This document shows positions 7,343-17,424 of a stretch of DNA of 40,010 nucleotides, piece by piece. Under the pieces are notes generated by a model, which was given only the letters and a program-made list of their open reading frames with translations, was not told the DNA's origin and did no database searches. The translations under genes and the position numbers were made by a program. Where the stretch lies: the NCBI GenBank assembly GCA_947505245.1, contig CANNIZ010000043.1:1-40010 (forward strand). Reading direction: 5' to 3'. This DNA comes from Pseudomonadota bacterium. Lineage in GTDB: Bacteria > Myxococcota_A > UBA796 > GCA-2862545. The first letter of the stretch is position 1; each line of letters opens with the position of its first letter.

Positions 7343-10300
7343 TCACTCGGAGTCCCAGCGGGCGCGCAGGTCCACCCCGTACGCCCCGCCGATCGGCAGG
7401 TTGCGGTCGCGCTGGCGCGTCGCGTACCAGCCGGACAGGCTCCAGCCGTTCGTGAGCGGCGCGTCGATTCGGTAGTATTGGTCCGAAGCGCGCGCGAGGT
7501 CGATCTCCGCCGTCACGTCGAGCCCCCCCATCTGGTCGAGGCGCTTCTCGATGAGCAGCCGAGGGTCCGGTGAGTATTCGCCGCGGGCGTTGACCCCGGT
7601 GACGAGGTCCACGCGGTCAAACAGCGCCGGGAGCTCGCCTCGCAGGTCCTTCGCGGTCTGGCTGGTGAGCACGAAGTCCGCGAGCAGCATGTCCGCGACG
7701 CCCTGACCGATGGCCTGGGGCAGCTCGCCGATGGCCTCGAGCTCATCGGCGGTCATGCCGAACCACAGCAGCGCGTTCACGTCGGCCTGGGGGAGGCCGG
7801 GGTCCGAACGGCTCTCGCTTCGCCAGTTCGAAAACGGTCCCGTGACCAGGTAGTTCACGCGATAGCGCCGCTCGCGCGACGCGATGTCCGTCACCAGGTC
7901 GAAGTCGAGGTCGGGGTCCCAGGTCCACGGGTCTCGGAACGCGATCATCCCGCGATCGACGTCGAACTCGCGGTCCTGCAGGTACGCCGTGGCGTTGGTG
8001 ACGTCGACGGTGCCGACGAGGCCGGGGCGAGCGGTGTCTCCGATCACCCGGAGCTTCGCGGACGCGGAGCCCTCGGCGATGTTGTTGCGGAGTCGGATGG
8101 TCTGGTCGGCGTTCACGGCCACGTCGAAGCTGAAGGCGCTGGTGGCTTCGGTGGGGAGCGCGTCAACGAGGAGCTCGTCCTTCCACTCGACGACCCAGTC
8201 CTCCCAGTCGATGCGATCGGCGAACACCATCTCGTCGATGTCGACGCGACCGGAGAGCAACAGCGCGTCGATCGGGCCGTCGAACGCGAGCCGACCGTCG
8301 CCGATCACCGGTGGGAGCCAATCCACCCAACGCACCTGCGCGTCCTGCGCCTGGACCTCCAGGTTGAAGCGCTTCGGGTACCAGGCCTCGGCGGCGATGT
8401 GCGAGGGCGCTTCGGGCGAGCCGAGCTTCACGTTGCCCCCTCCGAGGGAGGCGTCCCCCCACAGGTCGTACCCGTCGCGTCCGCCCGTCGCGACGAGGTG
8501 AACGTCTTCGAAATTGCCGGGAAACGACGCGTGACGCACGAGCGCGCCGTCGAGGGTGACGTTTACGCGCGCGTTTACGTCGGGCGGCGTCCCGTTGGCG
8601 GTCACGGTCACTTCGGCGGTGCCGTCGCTGCGCTCGAGGCCCGGCACCACCATGCGGAGCAGATCGGTGTCGATCTGCCCGCTACCCGCCACCTCGAGCG
8701 GCTTGTCACCGCCCGACGCCGACAAGCCGAACCGCGTCGTACCTCCGAACAGGGCGAACCGGTCGAGCGCAAAGGCGCGTCCGTGCTGCTCGTAGTGCCA
8801 GGCACCGTCGTTCCGGAGCTGCTGGCCCGCCCACCGCACCTGCACGTCCGTAGCGTCCGCGACGATGTCGATCGGGGAGGGGTCGTCGCCGACGTGCCCG
8901 GACAGCGCGAGCGCTCCTGACAACGTAGCCGTGACCCGGCCCCCGTCAGCCGCGACGGGGTAGGCGAGGTGCGCCGGAAAGTCGCGGAAGGTCGCGTCGA
9001 GGAGGTAGGGCTGCTCGCCCCACAACCCGATGGTACCGTCGAGCGCGACGGTGTCGCCCACCGCGAAGCCCTTGTAGTGGGCGACCCCTTCGGTGGTGTT
9101 GAACCGTACGAGCGAGTCTTCGACGGGTCGTCCGGCGTAGCGCACGTCCGTGAGCGCGATGCGCCCGTGTGGAGCAGGTTCGAACAGGGTGTTGTCGATC
9201 CGGGTCGCCACCGACCACCGGCCCGCGATCGGCGCCTTCATCCCCGCGACGTGGTCCAGGCGCTCCACGCGGCCGTTGCCCACCAGCTCCATGTTCAGGG
9301 CCCAGGCCCGGTCGACGCCGCCGCGCAGGACGAGGCCGTCGCCCTCGCCGCGAGAGACGCGCATGTCGTCGAGCGTGAACACGCCGGCGTCCATGTACCC
9401 GTGCGCGGAGCCGGTCGGGAAGCGCTCGCCCCACAGATCCACGGCCGCCATCGCGACGTCCGCTTCACCGGACAGGTCGTTGAGCGGCCCGCGCAGGTGA
9501 AGCGTCCCGCCCATGTTGCCTCTCAGGCCCTCGAGCTCGAGGAACACGCCGGTGACGTCCTCGATGCGGCCGTCGAGCGGGATGTTGAGCTGCAGGTCCA
9601 TGGACATCGGCGGGCGGAAATCGAGCGCGATATCGCCCGTGTACGGCGTGCCTCCCTTTCTCCCATTGCACGACGTGAATTTGAGCACGTGCATGTCGGG
9701 AGACGCGACGTCGCAGCCGAGGTGGTCCGCGTAGGGCAGCCCCGTGACCACGAACCCGTCGACGTCCGCCCGACCCTTCGCCCAGAACAGTCCGTTCTCA
9801 CCGTGAACGCGAACCGTGAGCGGGCCTACGCCGTGAAGGTCGCTGCCTCCCATCGGCCGAAGCTCGGAGAGGTCGCCGGTCCGCAACGTCGCGGTGATGT
9901 CCGTCGGTCCGCCCATCGTCGACATCGTCATGTGCGCCGTGCCGCGGCTTCGGGGCGTGGTCAGCTTTTCGGCGTCGAGGATGAAATCCTGGAGGTCGAC
10001 GCTCCACGTCCCGGCAAGGGTCCCGTAGGGCACCTCGAGGATGCTCGTGCCGTCAGGCCGGAACACGTCGCGATCGTGGACGCGAAGGTCCGCGAGCTGG
10101 GTGTCGAGCACGCCCCGCAGCGACAGCGGCTTCAGCTCACCCGACAGGTCGGCGTCGCCGGTGATGATCACGTCGGCCCACGCGCCTTTGAACGCGTCCA
10201 TGTCGGCGAGGACCTTCGCGAGTGACACGCTGTCGGCTCGCAGGTGCCCCTTTTCGACCTTCAAGTCCGGGGTGATCCGGCCGGAGATCGTCGCTTTGCC

Positions 10301-11344
10301 GTCGCCCCACACGAACGCGGCGGTCTCGATCTCGATGCCGTCGCGCGTGGCGGACAGCGCGGCGTGCATGTCGCCGAGGCGGTGTTGAAGGAGGGGGAAG
10401 CGGCGTCCTGGCTTGTCGAGGCCGAGGTCGTCGCCGACGAGGGTGGCTTCGACGCGGGGATCCGCCGGCGGGCCGGAGACGACGATATCGTATTGGACGG
10501 TTCCGTAGGTCTTCCAGGGCGGCTCGAACAGCGGGTCCAGCGCGTCCAGGCGCGCCTCTCCCTTCAGGCGGACCTCCAGATCGCCCTGCAGGGGAACGTC
10601 GGCTTCGCCCGAAATGTCGATGATCCCGAACTCGAGGTCGATCTCGGGGACGTGAATCACGTCGGGACCGATTTGCACGCCCTGCCAGGCGATATTGGCG
10701 ACGTCCTCGAACTCTCCAGATCGGAGCGCGACCCGCGCGGAGACGTCACAGTCGGTGTCGCCCACCGGGGACACGTTGATGTGGCCGACCTCCACCTCTC
10801 CGCGGGGGCTCACGAGCCGGAACGTGCCATCGACGACGCGAAGGCTCGACCACGGGAGCTCGGACAAGGGCTTCGCATCAGGGTCGCGCGGGGGCCGAGC
10901 GTCGAATTCGAGCAGCTTGCCCTTCTCGTCGAGGTGGAGCTGGACGACGGGGGCGATCAGTTGCAGCTGTCCGAGCGCCGGTCGCCCATCGCGAATCACC
11001 AACGGCGCCCGGACGCGCTGGGCGCTCACGATCGTGTCGCCGGTCTCGTGATCCCAGAGGTTTACGCCGGCGACTTCGAGGGCAGGGGGCCAGAACTCGA
11101 CCGAGACTTCATTGAGCGAGAGCTGCTCGCCCGATCTCGCCTCGACGACCCGCTCGATCGCGCGGCTGGCGCGGTGCTGGAAGTCGTCGGAGTGCAGCCA
11201 GGCGAACAACAGCCCGGCGCCAATGCCACCAGCGGCGACGAGGGCGCCGCCCCCCGACGCGAAGAACAACCGCCAACGTCGCGCGCGCGCCGGCATCGGG
11301 CGCTTCGTTCGAACGGGGGGAGAAGGCGGGACTTTGGGGGGCAT
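7343..11344 (-). CDS. tamB: TamB-like translocation/assembly module protein
   Basis: A 1333-residue protein with an N-terminal membrane anchor (residues about 22-44, FFASGGGALVAAGGIGAGLLFAW in short) and a very long repetitive beta region typical of the AsmA/TamB superfamily. The C-terminal 350 residues match the DUF490/TamB domain: DVTNATAYLQDREFDVDRG, IAFRDPWTWDPDLDF, then SDPGLPQADVNALLWFGMT and a C-terminal strand ending in LRARWDSE. TamB-type proteins form periplasm-spanning beta grooves that work with an Omp85 partner in outer-membrane protein insertion or carry phospholipids to the outer membrane. No tamA/bamA-like gene is adjacent. I chose ATG at 11344 because longer starts enter the divergent MopE-like gene (11413). 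Its strand carries no other gene here. Confidence 0.88.
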   Translation of the reverse strand: MPPKVPPSPPVRTKRPMPARARRWRLFFASGGGALVAAGGIGAGLLFAWLHSDDFQHRASRAIERVVEARSGEQLSLNEVSVEFWPPALEVAGVNLWDHETGDTIVSAQRVRAPLVIRDGRPALGQLQLIAPVVQLHLDEKGKLLEFDARPPRDPDAKPLSELPWSSLRVVDGTFRLVSPRGEVEVGHINVSPVGDTDCDVSARVALRSGEFEDVANIAWQGVQIGPDVIHVPEIDLEFGIIDISGEADVPLQGDLEVRLKGEARLDALDPLFEPPWKTYGTVQYDIVVSGPPADPRVEATLVGDDLGLDKPGRRFPLLQHRLGDMHAALSATRDGIEIETAAFVWGDGKATISGRITPDLKVEKGHLRADSVSLAKVLADMDAFKGAWADVIITGDADLSGELKPLSLRGVLDTQLADLRVHDRDVFRPDGTSILEVPYGTLAGTWSVDLQDFILDAEKLTTPRSRGTAHMTMSTMGGPTDITATLRTGDLSELRPMGGSDLHGVGPLTVRVHGENGLFWAKGRADVDGFVVTGLPYADHLGCDVASPDMHVLKFTSCNGRKGGTPYTGDIALDFRPPMSMDLQLNIPLDGRIEDVTGVFLELEGLRGNMGGTLHLRGPLNDLSGEADVAMAAVDLWGERFPTGSAHGYMDAGVFTLDDMRVSRGEGDGLVLRGGVDRAWALNMELVGNGRVERLDHVAGMKAPIAGRWSVATRIDNTLFEPAPHGRIALTDVRYAGRPVEDSLVRFNTTEGVAHYKGFAVGDTVALDGTIGLWGEQPYLLDATFRDFPAHLAYPVAADGGRVTATLSGALALSGHVGDDPSPIDIVADATDVQVRWAGQQLRNDGAWHYEQHGRAFALDRFALFGGTTRFGLSASGGDKPLEVAGSGQIDTDLLRMVVPGLERSDGTAEVTVTANGTPPDVNARVNVTLDGALVRHASFPGNFEDVHLVATGGRDGYDLWGDASLGGGNVKLGSPEAPSHIAAEAWYPKRFNLEVQAQDAQVRWVDWLPPVIGDGRLAFDGPIDALLLSGRVDIDEMVFADRIDWEDWVVEWKDELLVDALPTEATSAFSFDVAVNADQTIRLRNNIAEGSASAKLRVIGDTARPGLVGTVDVTNATAYLQDREFDVDRGMIAFRDPWTWDPDLDFDLVTDIASRERRYRVNYLVTGPFSNWRSESRSDPGLPQADVNALLWFGMTADELEAIGELPQAIGQGVADMLLADFVLTSQTAKDLRGELPALFDRVDLVTGVNARGEYSPDPRLLIEKRLDQMGGLDVTAEIDLARASDQYYRIDAPLTNGWSLSGWYATRQRDRNLPIGGAYGVDLRARWDSE

Positions 11345-11412
11345 CGAGGCGTTGGACGTGGGAAGGGCTCCGTTCCTTCTCGATCTTAACCCGGGTCGGA
11401 TAAGCTTCGCGC

Positions 11413-13776
11413 ATGCTTCGAATCGCGCCGCTGCTGCTCGCCGCCCTCGTCGGTTGTCAGCGTGACAACCCGAGGGGCCACCCGTCGCTGTTCTCCGACC
11501 CGTCGGAGGTCGATCTCGCTGTCGACTCGCCGCTGGACGCACGCCCGACCGTCGACGTCGTGGTCGCCAACGTCGGCGACGCCGCCACGCGGCTGTCCCA
11601 GGTTGGGCTCGTCGGCGAACACGCGGACCTTGTCGCCGTGGACGCGCCGATCGGCCAGGATCTCGAACCCGGCGGCATCGCGGTGATCCATCTCTCGCTC
11701 GTTGGGTCGTCCGATCCCGCTGAGGGGCCGTTCGCCGAGGATCTCGAGCTCACGGCCGTCGGCGAGCCAACCGAGTACGATGACCCCGTCGCGGTCACGA
11801 TCGTGCGCGTCGGCACGCTGGTAGCGTGTGACCTCGACGCCGACGGCCACCTCGCCGCGTCCTGCGGCGGGGACGATTGTGATGACGAAGACGCCGCCAT
11901 CGGGCCCGACGTGCCCGAGGCGTGCAACGGCGTGGACGACAACTGCGACGCGATCATCGACGGGTCCGATTCGATCGACGCGCTCGCGTGGTATCCGGAT
12001 CAGGACGGCGACGGCGTGGCCGGGTTCGAGGGTTCGGTCAGCGCGTGTGACGGTCCGGACGGCTACCTCGATCACGCCGAAGATTGCGACGACGCCAACC
12101 CTTCGATCAACCCCAGCGCGATCGAGGTTTGCGACGGGGTGGACCAGGACTGCAACGGCCTCGTGGACGACGACGCCGTGGACATGATGCGGTTCTACGG
12201 GGACAGCGACGCGGACGGGTACGGAGGGTCACGGGACACGGCGGTGGCGTGTGAACGTCCGGCGGGCTTCACCGACGCGCCAGACGACTGCAACGACAGG
12301 GAGCCCACGGTCCATCCAGGCGCGGCTGAGACGTGCAACCGCGTCGACGACGACTGCGACGGTTCGATCGACGAAGACGCGGTGGACGCCCTGACCGCGT
12401 TCCTCGATCAGGATCGCGACAACCACGGCAACGCCGCGATCGTCGTCATGACGTGCGCGATCCAGCCTGGGCTCGCGGCGCAGGGCGATGACTGCAACGA
12501 CAGCGCTCCCGCCGTGTTCCCAGGCGCCGTCGAGGTGTGCAACGGCGTCGACGACAACTGCGATGGGCTCGTCGACAACGGCGCCAAGTTCAACACGTTC
12601 TATGCAGACGCTGACCTTGACGGGTACGGCCTCGATTCGAAGTCGGTCCTCGCGTGTTCGGCTCCCCTCGGGTACGCGACGAAAGGGGGCGACTGCCGCG
12701 ACAACGACACGAAGGTCCACCCAGGCGCGGTGGAGACCTGCGATGGGCGCGATGAAGACTGCAACGGCGTGATCGACGACGGTCTGTCGGCGAGCTGGTA
12801 CCGCGACGCGGACGCCGACAAGTTCGGTGATTCGACAAAGACTTCGAGCGGCTGCCTGCCGCTTCCCGGGTTCGTGCGCGACGGCACGGACTGCAACGAC
12901 GCGGACAAGACCGTGTTCCCCGGCGCGCGCGAGACCTGTGACGGCCGAGATCAAGACTGCGACGGGCTGATCGACGACTCGCCGATCGACGGAAAGACGT
13001 TCTTCGCCGACGCCGACGGCGACAAATTCGGCAACGGCGGGGTGTCCCGAATCGCGTGCGCCCGTCCCCCCAACTACGTGGGTGACTCCACGGACTGCAA
13101 CGACGCCGATCCGGGCGTTCATCCGGGCGCGGTCGAGGTGTGCGACGGCCGCGATCAGAACTGCAACGGACTCGTCGACGACGGCGCGACAGGTGGTGGC
13201 ACCTGGTACCGCGACGCCGACAAGGACACGTTCGGCAACGATCTGGACGTGTCGACCGCGTGCTCCCAGCCCCTCGGCTACATCGCGCGCGGCGGTGACT
13301 GCGACGATCGGTCGCCTACGATCAATCCGAACGGCAAGGAGGTGTGCAACGGTCGCGACGACGACTGCGACGGGCTCGGCGACGAAGGCGGCGTCTGCCC
13401 CTGTCCGACGTTCAACTTCGGCACCTCCACGTACCTGGTGTGCGACCTGACGGTGCCAGCGGTGGCGGCCCTCGCTGCGTGCAAGAACTTCGGGTACGGC
13501 ACGTCGGACATCGACAGCGCTGAAGAAGACGCGTTCATCGACGCCGCCATCAACACCGTGAACCCGTCGCGCTCGTTCTGGATCGGGCTCAACGACCTCA
13601 ACGTCGAGGGTCGACACGAGTGGTACAGCGGGCTTCCTGTCGGCTTCCTTGACTGGTCCCCCGGCCAGCCGAACGACCCGAACGGGCAGGAGGACTGCGT
13701 CGTGATCGACGCGTCGCGCCATTGGTCGGACACCAATTGCTTCGGCAACAACCCGTTCGTGTGTGAACAGAACTAA
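11413..13776 (+). CDS. MopE-type metal-binding repeat lipoprotein with C-type lectin domain
   Basis: A 787-residue lipoprotein. The signal MLRIAPLLLAALVGC has a lipobox Cys15. An Ig-like N-terminal region (about 30-135) resembles choice-of-anchor domains. Next come eight copies of the 'putative metal-binding motif' (PF11617 type): a DCxDxxPxxxPGAxExCNGxDDxC core ending in D/N-G-x-x-D, alternating with acidic DADxDxxG segments. These are calcium-like sites and the cysteines probably pair. From about residue 660 there is a C-type lectin fold: WIGLNDLNVEGRHEW, WSPGQPNDPNGQEDC, HWSDTNC and a final FVCEQN. Such proteins are surface-exposed in Myxococcota and bind metal or glycans. The ligand is unknown. 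It lies three bases before dnaE. Confidence 0.88.
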   Translation: MLRIAPLLLAALVGCQRDNPRGHPSLFSDPSEVDLAVDSPLDARPTVDVVVANVGDAATRLSQVGLVGEHADLVAVDAPIGQDLEPGGIAVIHLSLVGSSDPAEGPFAEDLELTAVGEPTEYDDPVAVTIVRVGTLVACDLDADGHLAASCGGDDCDDEDAAIGPDVPEACNGVDDNCDAIIDGSDSIDALAWYPDQDGDGVAGFEGSVSACDGPDGYLDHAEDCDDANPSINPSAIEVCDGVDQDCNGLVDDDAVDMMRFYGDSDADGYGGSRDTAVACERPAGFTDAPDDCNDREPTVHPGAAETCNRVDDDCDGSIDEDAVDALTAFLDQDRDNHGNAAIVVMTCAIQPGLAAQGDDCNDSAPAVFPGAVEVCNGVDDNCDGLVDNGAKFNTFYADADLDGYGLDSKSVLACSAPLGYATKGGDCRDNDTKVHPGAVETCDGRDEDCNGVIDDGLSASWYRDADADKFGDSTKTSSGCLPLPGFVRDGTDCNDADKTVFPGARETCDGRDQDCDGLIDDSPIDGKTFFADADGDKFGNGGVSRIACARPPNYVGDSTDCNDADPGVHPGAVEVCDGRDQNCNGLVDDGATGGGTWYRDADKDTFGNDLDVSTACSQPLGYIARGGDCDDRSPTINPNGKEVCNGRDDDCDGLGDEGGVCPCPTFNFGTSTYLVCDLTVPAVAALAACKNFGYGTSDIDSAEEDAFIDAAINTVNPSRSFWIGLNDLNVEGRHEWYSGLPVGFLDWSPGQPNDPNGQEDCVVIDASRHWSDTNCFGNNPFVCEQN

Positions 13777-13779
13777 CGA

Positions 13780-16700
13780 ATGGCGTTCGTCCACCTCCAC
13801 GTCCACAGCCAGTACTCGATGCTCGACGGCACCGCTGATGTCGGGCCGATCGCGCGTGCCGCTTCCGAGGCGGGGCATCCGGCCGTCGCCCTGACCGACT
13901 CCGGCAACCTGTTCGGGGCCGTGCTGTTCGCGAAGGCGTGCAAGGACAAGGCGTACGTCGGCGCGAACAAGGTCTCGCCGGTGCTCGGCGCCGAGCTGTT
14001 CGTCCAGCCAGAGGGCCTGCAGCACGTCGAGGGCGTGCGCGGCGGCTTCCACGTGCTGGCCCTCGTGGAAGACGACGAGGGCTACAAGAACCTCTGCCAG
14101 CTCGTGACCGACGGGATCATGAAGGGCATGGCGTACAAGCCGCGCGTCGATCTCGCTGCGATCGAGCGGCATCGCGGCGGGCTCGTGTTCCTCGCCGGTG
14201 GGCGCGCCGGGCCGTTCGGGCGGCCTTTGCTCGCGGGAGACGCGACGAAGGCGCGCTCCTGGATGCGGTCCCTGTCGGCGGCGCTGGGGCCGGAGCAGCT
14301 GTTCGTCGAGCTCACCGACCTCGGCATCCCCGGCGACGAAGCCGTAAACGCGCTCGGGCGCGAGCTCTCGGCCGAACTTCACCGTCCGCTCGTGGTGACG
14401 AACGCCGTCCACTACCTGAAGCCCGAGGACTGCGCAGTCCACGAGGCGCTGAACGCGATCGCGTGCGGCTGTTCGCTCCAGTCGCCGAACCGGTTCGACA
14501 TCCCCACCGACCAGGCGTACTTCAAGACCGAAGCCGAGATGCGGGACCTGTTCCCCGACGATGGCGACGCGATCGAGCGCACCGTCGCGATCGCGAACCG
14601 GTGCCACTTCAAGTTCAAGGAGGGCTACCACTTCCCGGCGGCCGTCCCGCCCAACCCCGAGGTGGGTGCCGACACCGTCGGGAACTGGGAGTTCTTCTAC
14701 AAGGCGTTCCCGCCCCCTATCGTGTACGGGTTGCCCGCTCCCGAGGAGATGATCCCGGAAAAGCCGCCTGGCGCCGGTAATCTTGACGGGTACTTCGCGT
14801 GGTACGCGAGGTGTGGCCTCGATCTGCGCCTGAAAGACATCGCGAGCGACCTCTACCCGGCCTACCGCGAGCGGCTGGAGTGGGAGATCGGCCTGATCGC
14901 GAAGATGCAATTCCCGGCGTACATGCTGATCGTCGCCGAATTCATCAACTGGTCCAAGGACGCCGGCATTCCGGTCGGGCCGGGGCGCGGTTCCGCGGCG
15001 GGCTCGCTGGTGGCGTGGTCGATGCGCATCACCGACATCGACCCGATCCGGTTCGAGCTCCTGTTCGAGCGGTTCCTGAACCCCGAGCGCGTGTCGATGC
15101 CGGACATCGATGTCGACTTCGCGCAGGATCGACGGGAAGAGGCGATCCAGCACGTTCGCAAGAAGTACGGCGAGGCGTTCGTCAGCCAGATCATCACGTA
15201 CGGGCGCCTGAAGGCGAAGGCCGCCGTGCGGGACGTCGCCCGCGTCGTGGACCTGTCGTTCAACGACGCCGACGAGATCGCGAAGCTCGTGCCTGACGGG
15301 CTCGACGTGAAGCTGCCGAAGGCGATCGAGACCGAAGAGAAGCTGGCGATCCGCCTGAACGACCCCAAGGTCCGGCGCGTGCTCGCCGTCGCCCAGGCGG
15401 TCGAGGGCATGTGCCGGCAGACCGGGGTGCACGCCGCCGGCGTCGTGATCGCCGACCGCCCGCTCGTCGAGTACGCGCCGCTCTACGTAGACGAGCCCGG
15501 CAACGTGCCCGCCGTGCAGTTCGACATGAAGTCGGCCGAGACCGTCGGCCTGATCAAGTTCGACTTCCTCGGCCTTAAGACGCTGGATCAGGTGCGCGAC
15601 ACGGTCGTAGCGATCAAGAAGAACCACGGCGTCGACGTCGACATGTCGCGGCTGCCGATCGACGATCTGCCCACGTACGCGCTGCTCAAGCAGGGCGACG
15701 TGCTCGGTGTGTTCCAGCTCGAATCCGACGGCATGCGGCGCCTGCTCGTGCAGTTGGCGCCGGGGAACATCGACGAGATCATCGCGCTCGTGGCGCTGTA
15801 CCGGCCGGGCCCGCTCGAGACCGGCATGGTGTCGGACTTCGTGGACCGCAAACACGGCAGGAAGAAGGTCGAGTATCCGCTGCCGATGCTCGAACCGATC
15901 CTGAAGCCCACGTACGGCACGATCGTGTACCAGGAACAGGTCATGCAGTGCGCCCAGGTGATGGCGCTCTATTCGCTCGGTGAAGCCGACCTGCTGCGCC
16001 GCGCGATGGGCAAGAAGAACCCCGCGGAGATGGCCAAGGAACGGCCAAAGTTCGTGCAGCGCTCGATCGAGAACCACATCACGCCCGAGAAGGCCGGCGA
16101 GGTGTTCGACCTGCTCGAGAAGTTCGCCGGCTACGGCTTCAACAAGAGCCACTCCGCGGCCTATGGCTACATCAGCTACCAGACGGCGTACCTGAAGGCC
16201 CGGTACCGGCCCGAGTTCACGGCCGCGCTGCTCACGATCGACGCGGGCGACGCGGACAAGGTCCTGATGTACGTCGAAGACGCGCGTCAGGCGGGCATCA
16301 AGCTGCTGCCCGTGTGCCTGAACCACTCGGACCTGCCGTTCACCGCGAACAAGGACGGCACCATCCGGTTCGGCTTGTGCGGCGTGAAGGGCGTCGGCAC
16401 CGCATCGATCGAGGCGATCGTGGAAGCCCGCAAGGCCGCCGGCGGGAAGTTCAAGGACGTGATGGACTTCTTCGAGCGCGTCGATCAGCGACGCATCAAC
16501 AAAAAGGTCGTCGAGTGCCTCGTCAAAGCCGGCGCGTTCGACTTCCTCGGCGTGCCGCGCGCCGCGATGTTGTGGCGGCCGAACGCGAGCGAAAACCCTG
16601 ACGATGACGGTCCGAAGGAGTCCGACACGATGGAGCGCGCGATGGCGGCGGCGTCCCGTGTGCAGGAAGACCGCCTCGCCGGCCAGGTGTCGCTGTTCGG

Positions 16701-17424
16701 CGGTTCCGCGCCGATCGCGCTGCCGAAGTTCCGGTTCCCGGACGTCAAAGAGTGGCCGGTCGCGAAGAAGCTCGCGTTCGAGCGCGAGGTCGTGGGCCTG
16801 TACCTGACCGGGCACCCGATGCAGGCGCACGCGCGCGAGGTCGAGCGCTACGCGACGCACACCCTCGGCGACCTGTCGAAGCTGTCCGCTGGCGCTGAGG
16901 TGCGCGTCATCGGCCTACCCACCGACCTGAACATCGCGCGGACGCAGCGCGGCGATAAGTGGGCGAGCGCGCGTCTCGAAGACCAGCACGGCGCGGTGCG
17001 GGTGTTGTTCTTCTCGGAAGCCTGGTCGCGGTCGCAGCGATCGGTCGAGAGCGAGGCGCCGATCCTCGTCGTGGGCCGGCTGAAGAGCCGCGGTGAGGGG
17101 GCGATCGAGCTGCACGCGAACACCTGCGAGACGCTGTCGGAGGTGCGGGCGCGGCTCACGTCCGAGGTCCGGTTCCGACTCGGCCTCAAGGACCTCGAAG
17201 GCGACCGCCTCGACCGGTTCCACGCGGTGCTCGCCGCCCGTCGCGGCCCGTGTCGCGCGCGCCTGTTCATCCGCGTCGACTCCAACGCTGGCGACGCCTT
17301 CGGCGGCGCGGGGCGCTATGACATCGAGATGGACCTCCCCGATCACCCCGTCGACCCCGACACCGCGCTCGAAGAAGACGTCGTGTCGCTGTTCGGCCGG
17401 CCCGACGTGGTGGCGTTCTCGTGA
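13780..17424 (+). CDS. dnaE: DNA polymerase III subunit alpha
   Basis: A 1214-residue replicative polymerase, full length for DnaE1. It opens with the PHP domain (VHLHVHSQYSMLDG, then ALTDSGNLFG). The catalytic centre is marked by VGPGRGSAAGSLVAW and MPDIDVDFAQDRREE (Asp near residues 443-447), followed by SQIITYGRLKAKAAVRDVAR, QTGVHAAGVVI and FDFLGLKTLDQ. A helix-hairpin-helix region (LCGVKGVGTASIEAI) and an OB-fold domain (about 1020-1120) follow. It synthesises both strands as part of the holoenzyme. Its first PHP metal ligands (H-x-H) are present, whereas some DnaE lineages lose them. It starts three bases after the MopE-like gene and overlaps the next gene by GTGA. A long open frame on the opposite strand is a shadow. 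Confidence 0.97.
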   Translation: MAFVHLHVHSQYSMLDGTADVGPIARAASEAGHPAVALTDSGNLFGAVLFAKACKDKAYVGANKVSPVLGAELFVQPEGLQHVEGVRGGFHVLALVEDDEGYKNLCQLVTDGIMKGMAYKPRVDLAAIERHRGGLVFLAGGRAGPFGRPLLAGDATKARSWMRSLSAALGPEQLFVELTDLGIPGDEAVNALGRELSAELHRPLVVTNAVHYLKPEDCAVHEALNAIACGCSLQSPNRFDIPTDQAYFKTEAEMRDLFPDDGDAIERTVAIANRCHFKFKEGYHFPAAVPPNPEVGADTVGNWEFFYKAFPPPIVYGLPAPEEMIPEKPPGAGNLDGYFAWYARCGLDLRLKDIASDLYPAYRERLEWEIGLIAKMQFPAYMLIVAEFINWSKDAGIPVGPGRGSAAGSLVAWSMRITDIDPIRFELLFERFLNPERVSMPDIDVDFAQDRREEAIQHVRKKYGEAFVSQIITYGRLKAKAAVRDVARVVDLSFNDADEIAKLVPDGLDVKLPKAIETEEKLAIRLNDPKVRRVLAVAQAVEGMCRQTGVHAAGVVIADRPLVEYAPLYVDEPGNVPAVQFDMKSAETVGLIKFDFLGLKTLDQVRDTVVAIKKNHGVDVDMSRLPIDDLPTYALLKQGDVLGVFQLESDGMRRLLVQLAPGNIDEIIALVALYRPGPLETGMVSDFVDRKHGRKKVEYPLPMLEPILKPTYGTIVYQEQVMQCAQVMALYSLGEADLLRRAMGKKNPAEMAKERPKFVQRSIENHITPEKAGEVFDLLEKFAGYGFNKSHSAAYGYISYQTAYLKARYRPEFTAALLTIDAGDADKVLMYVEDARQAGIKLLPVCLNHSDLPFTANKDGTIRFGLCGVKGVGTASIEAIVEARKAAGGKFKDVMDFFERVDQRRINKKVVECLVKAGAFDFLGVPRAAMLWRPNASENPDDDGPKESDTMERAMAAASRVQEDRLAGQVSLFGGSAPIALPKFRFPDVKEWPVAKKLAFEREVVGLYLTGHPMQAHAREVERYATHTLGDLSKLSAGAEVRVIGLPTDLNIARTQRGDKWASARLEDQHGAVRVLFFSEAWSRSQRSVESEAPILVVGRLKSRGEGAIELHANTCETLSEVRARLTSEVRFRLGLKDLEGDRLDRFHAVLAARRGPCRARLFIRVDSNAGDAFGGAGRYDIEMDLPDHPVDPDTALEEDVVSLFGRPDVVAFS

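Noticed and set aside
12229..16860. A 1543-codon open frame on the minus strand opposite the MopE-like gene and dnaE
   Set aside because: It is rich in Arg, His, Val and Asp, shows no domain, and is exactly what GC-rich antisense of dnaE gives. Both plus-strand genes are clearly real.
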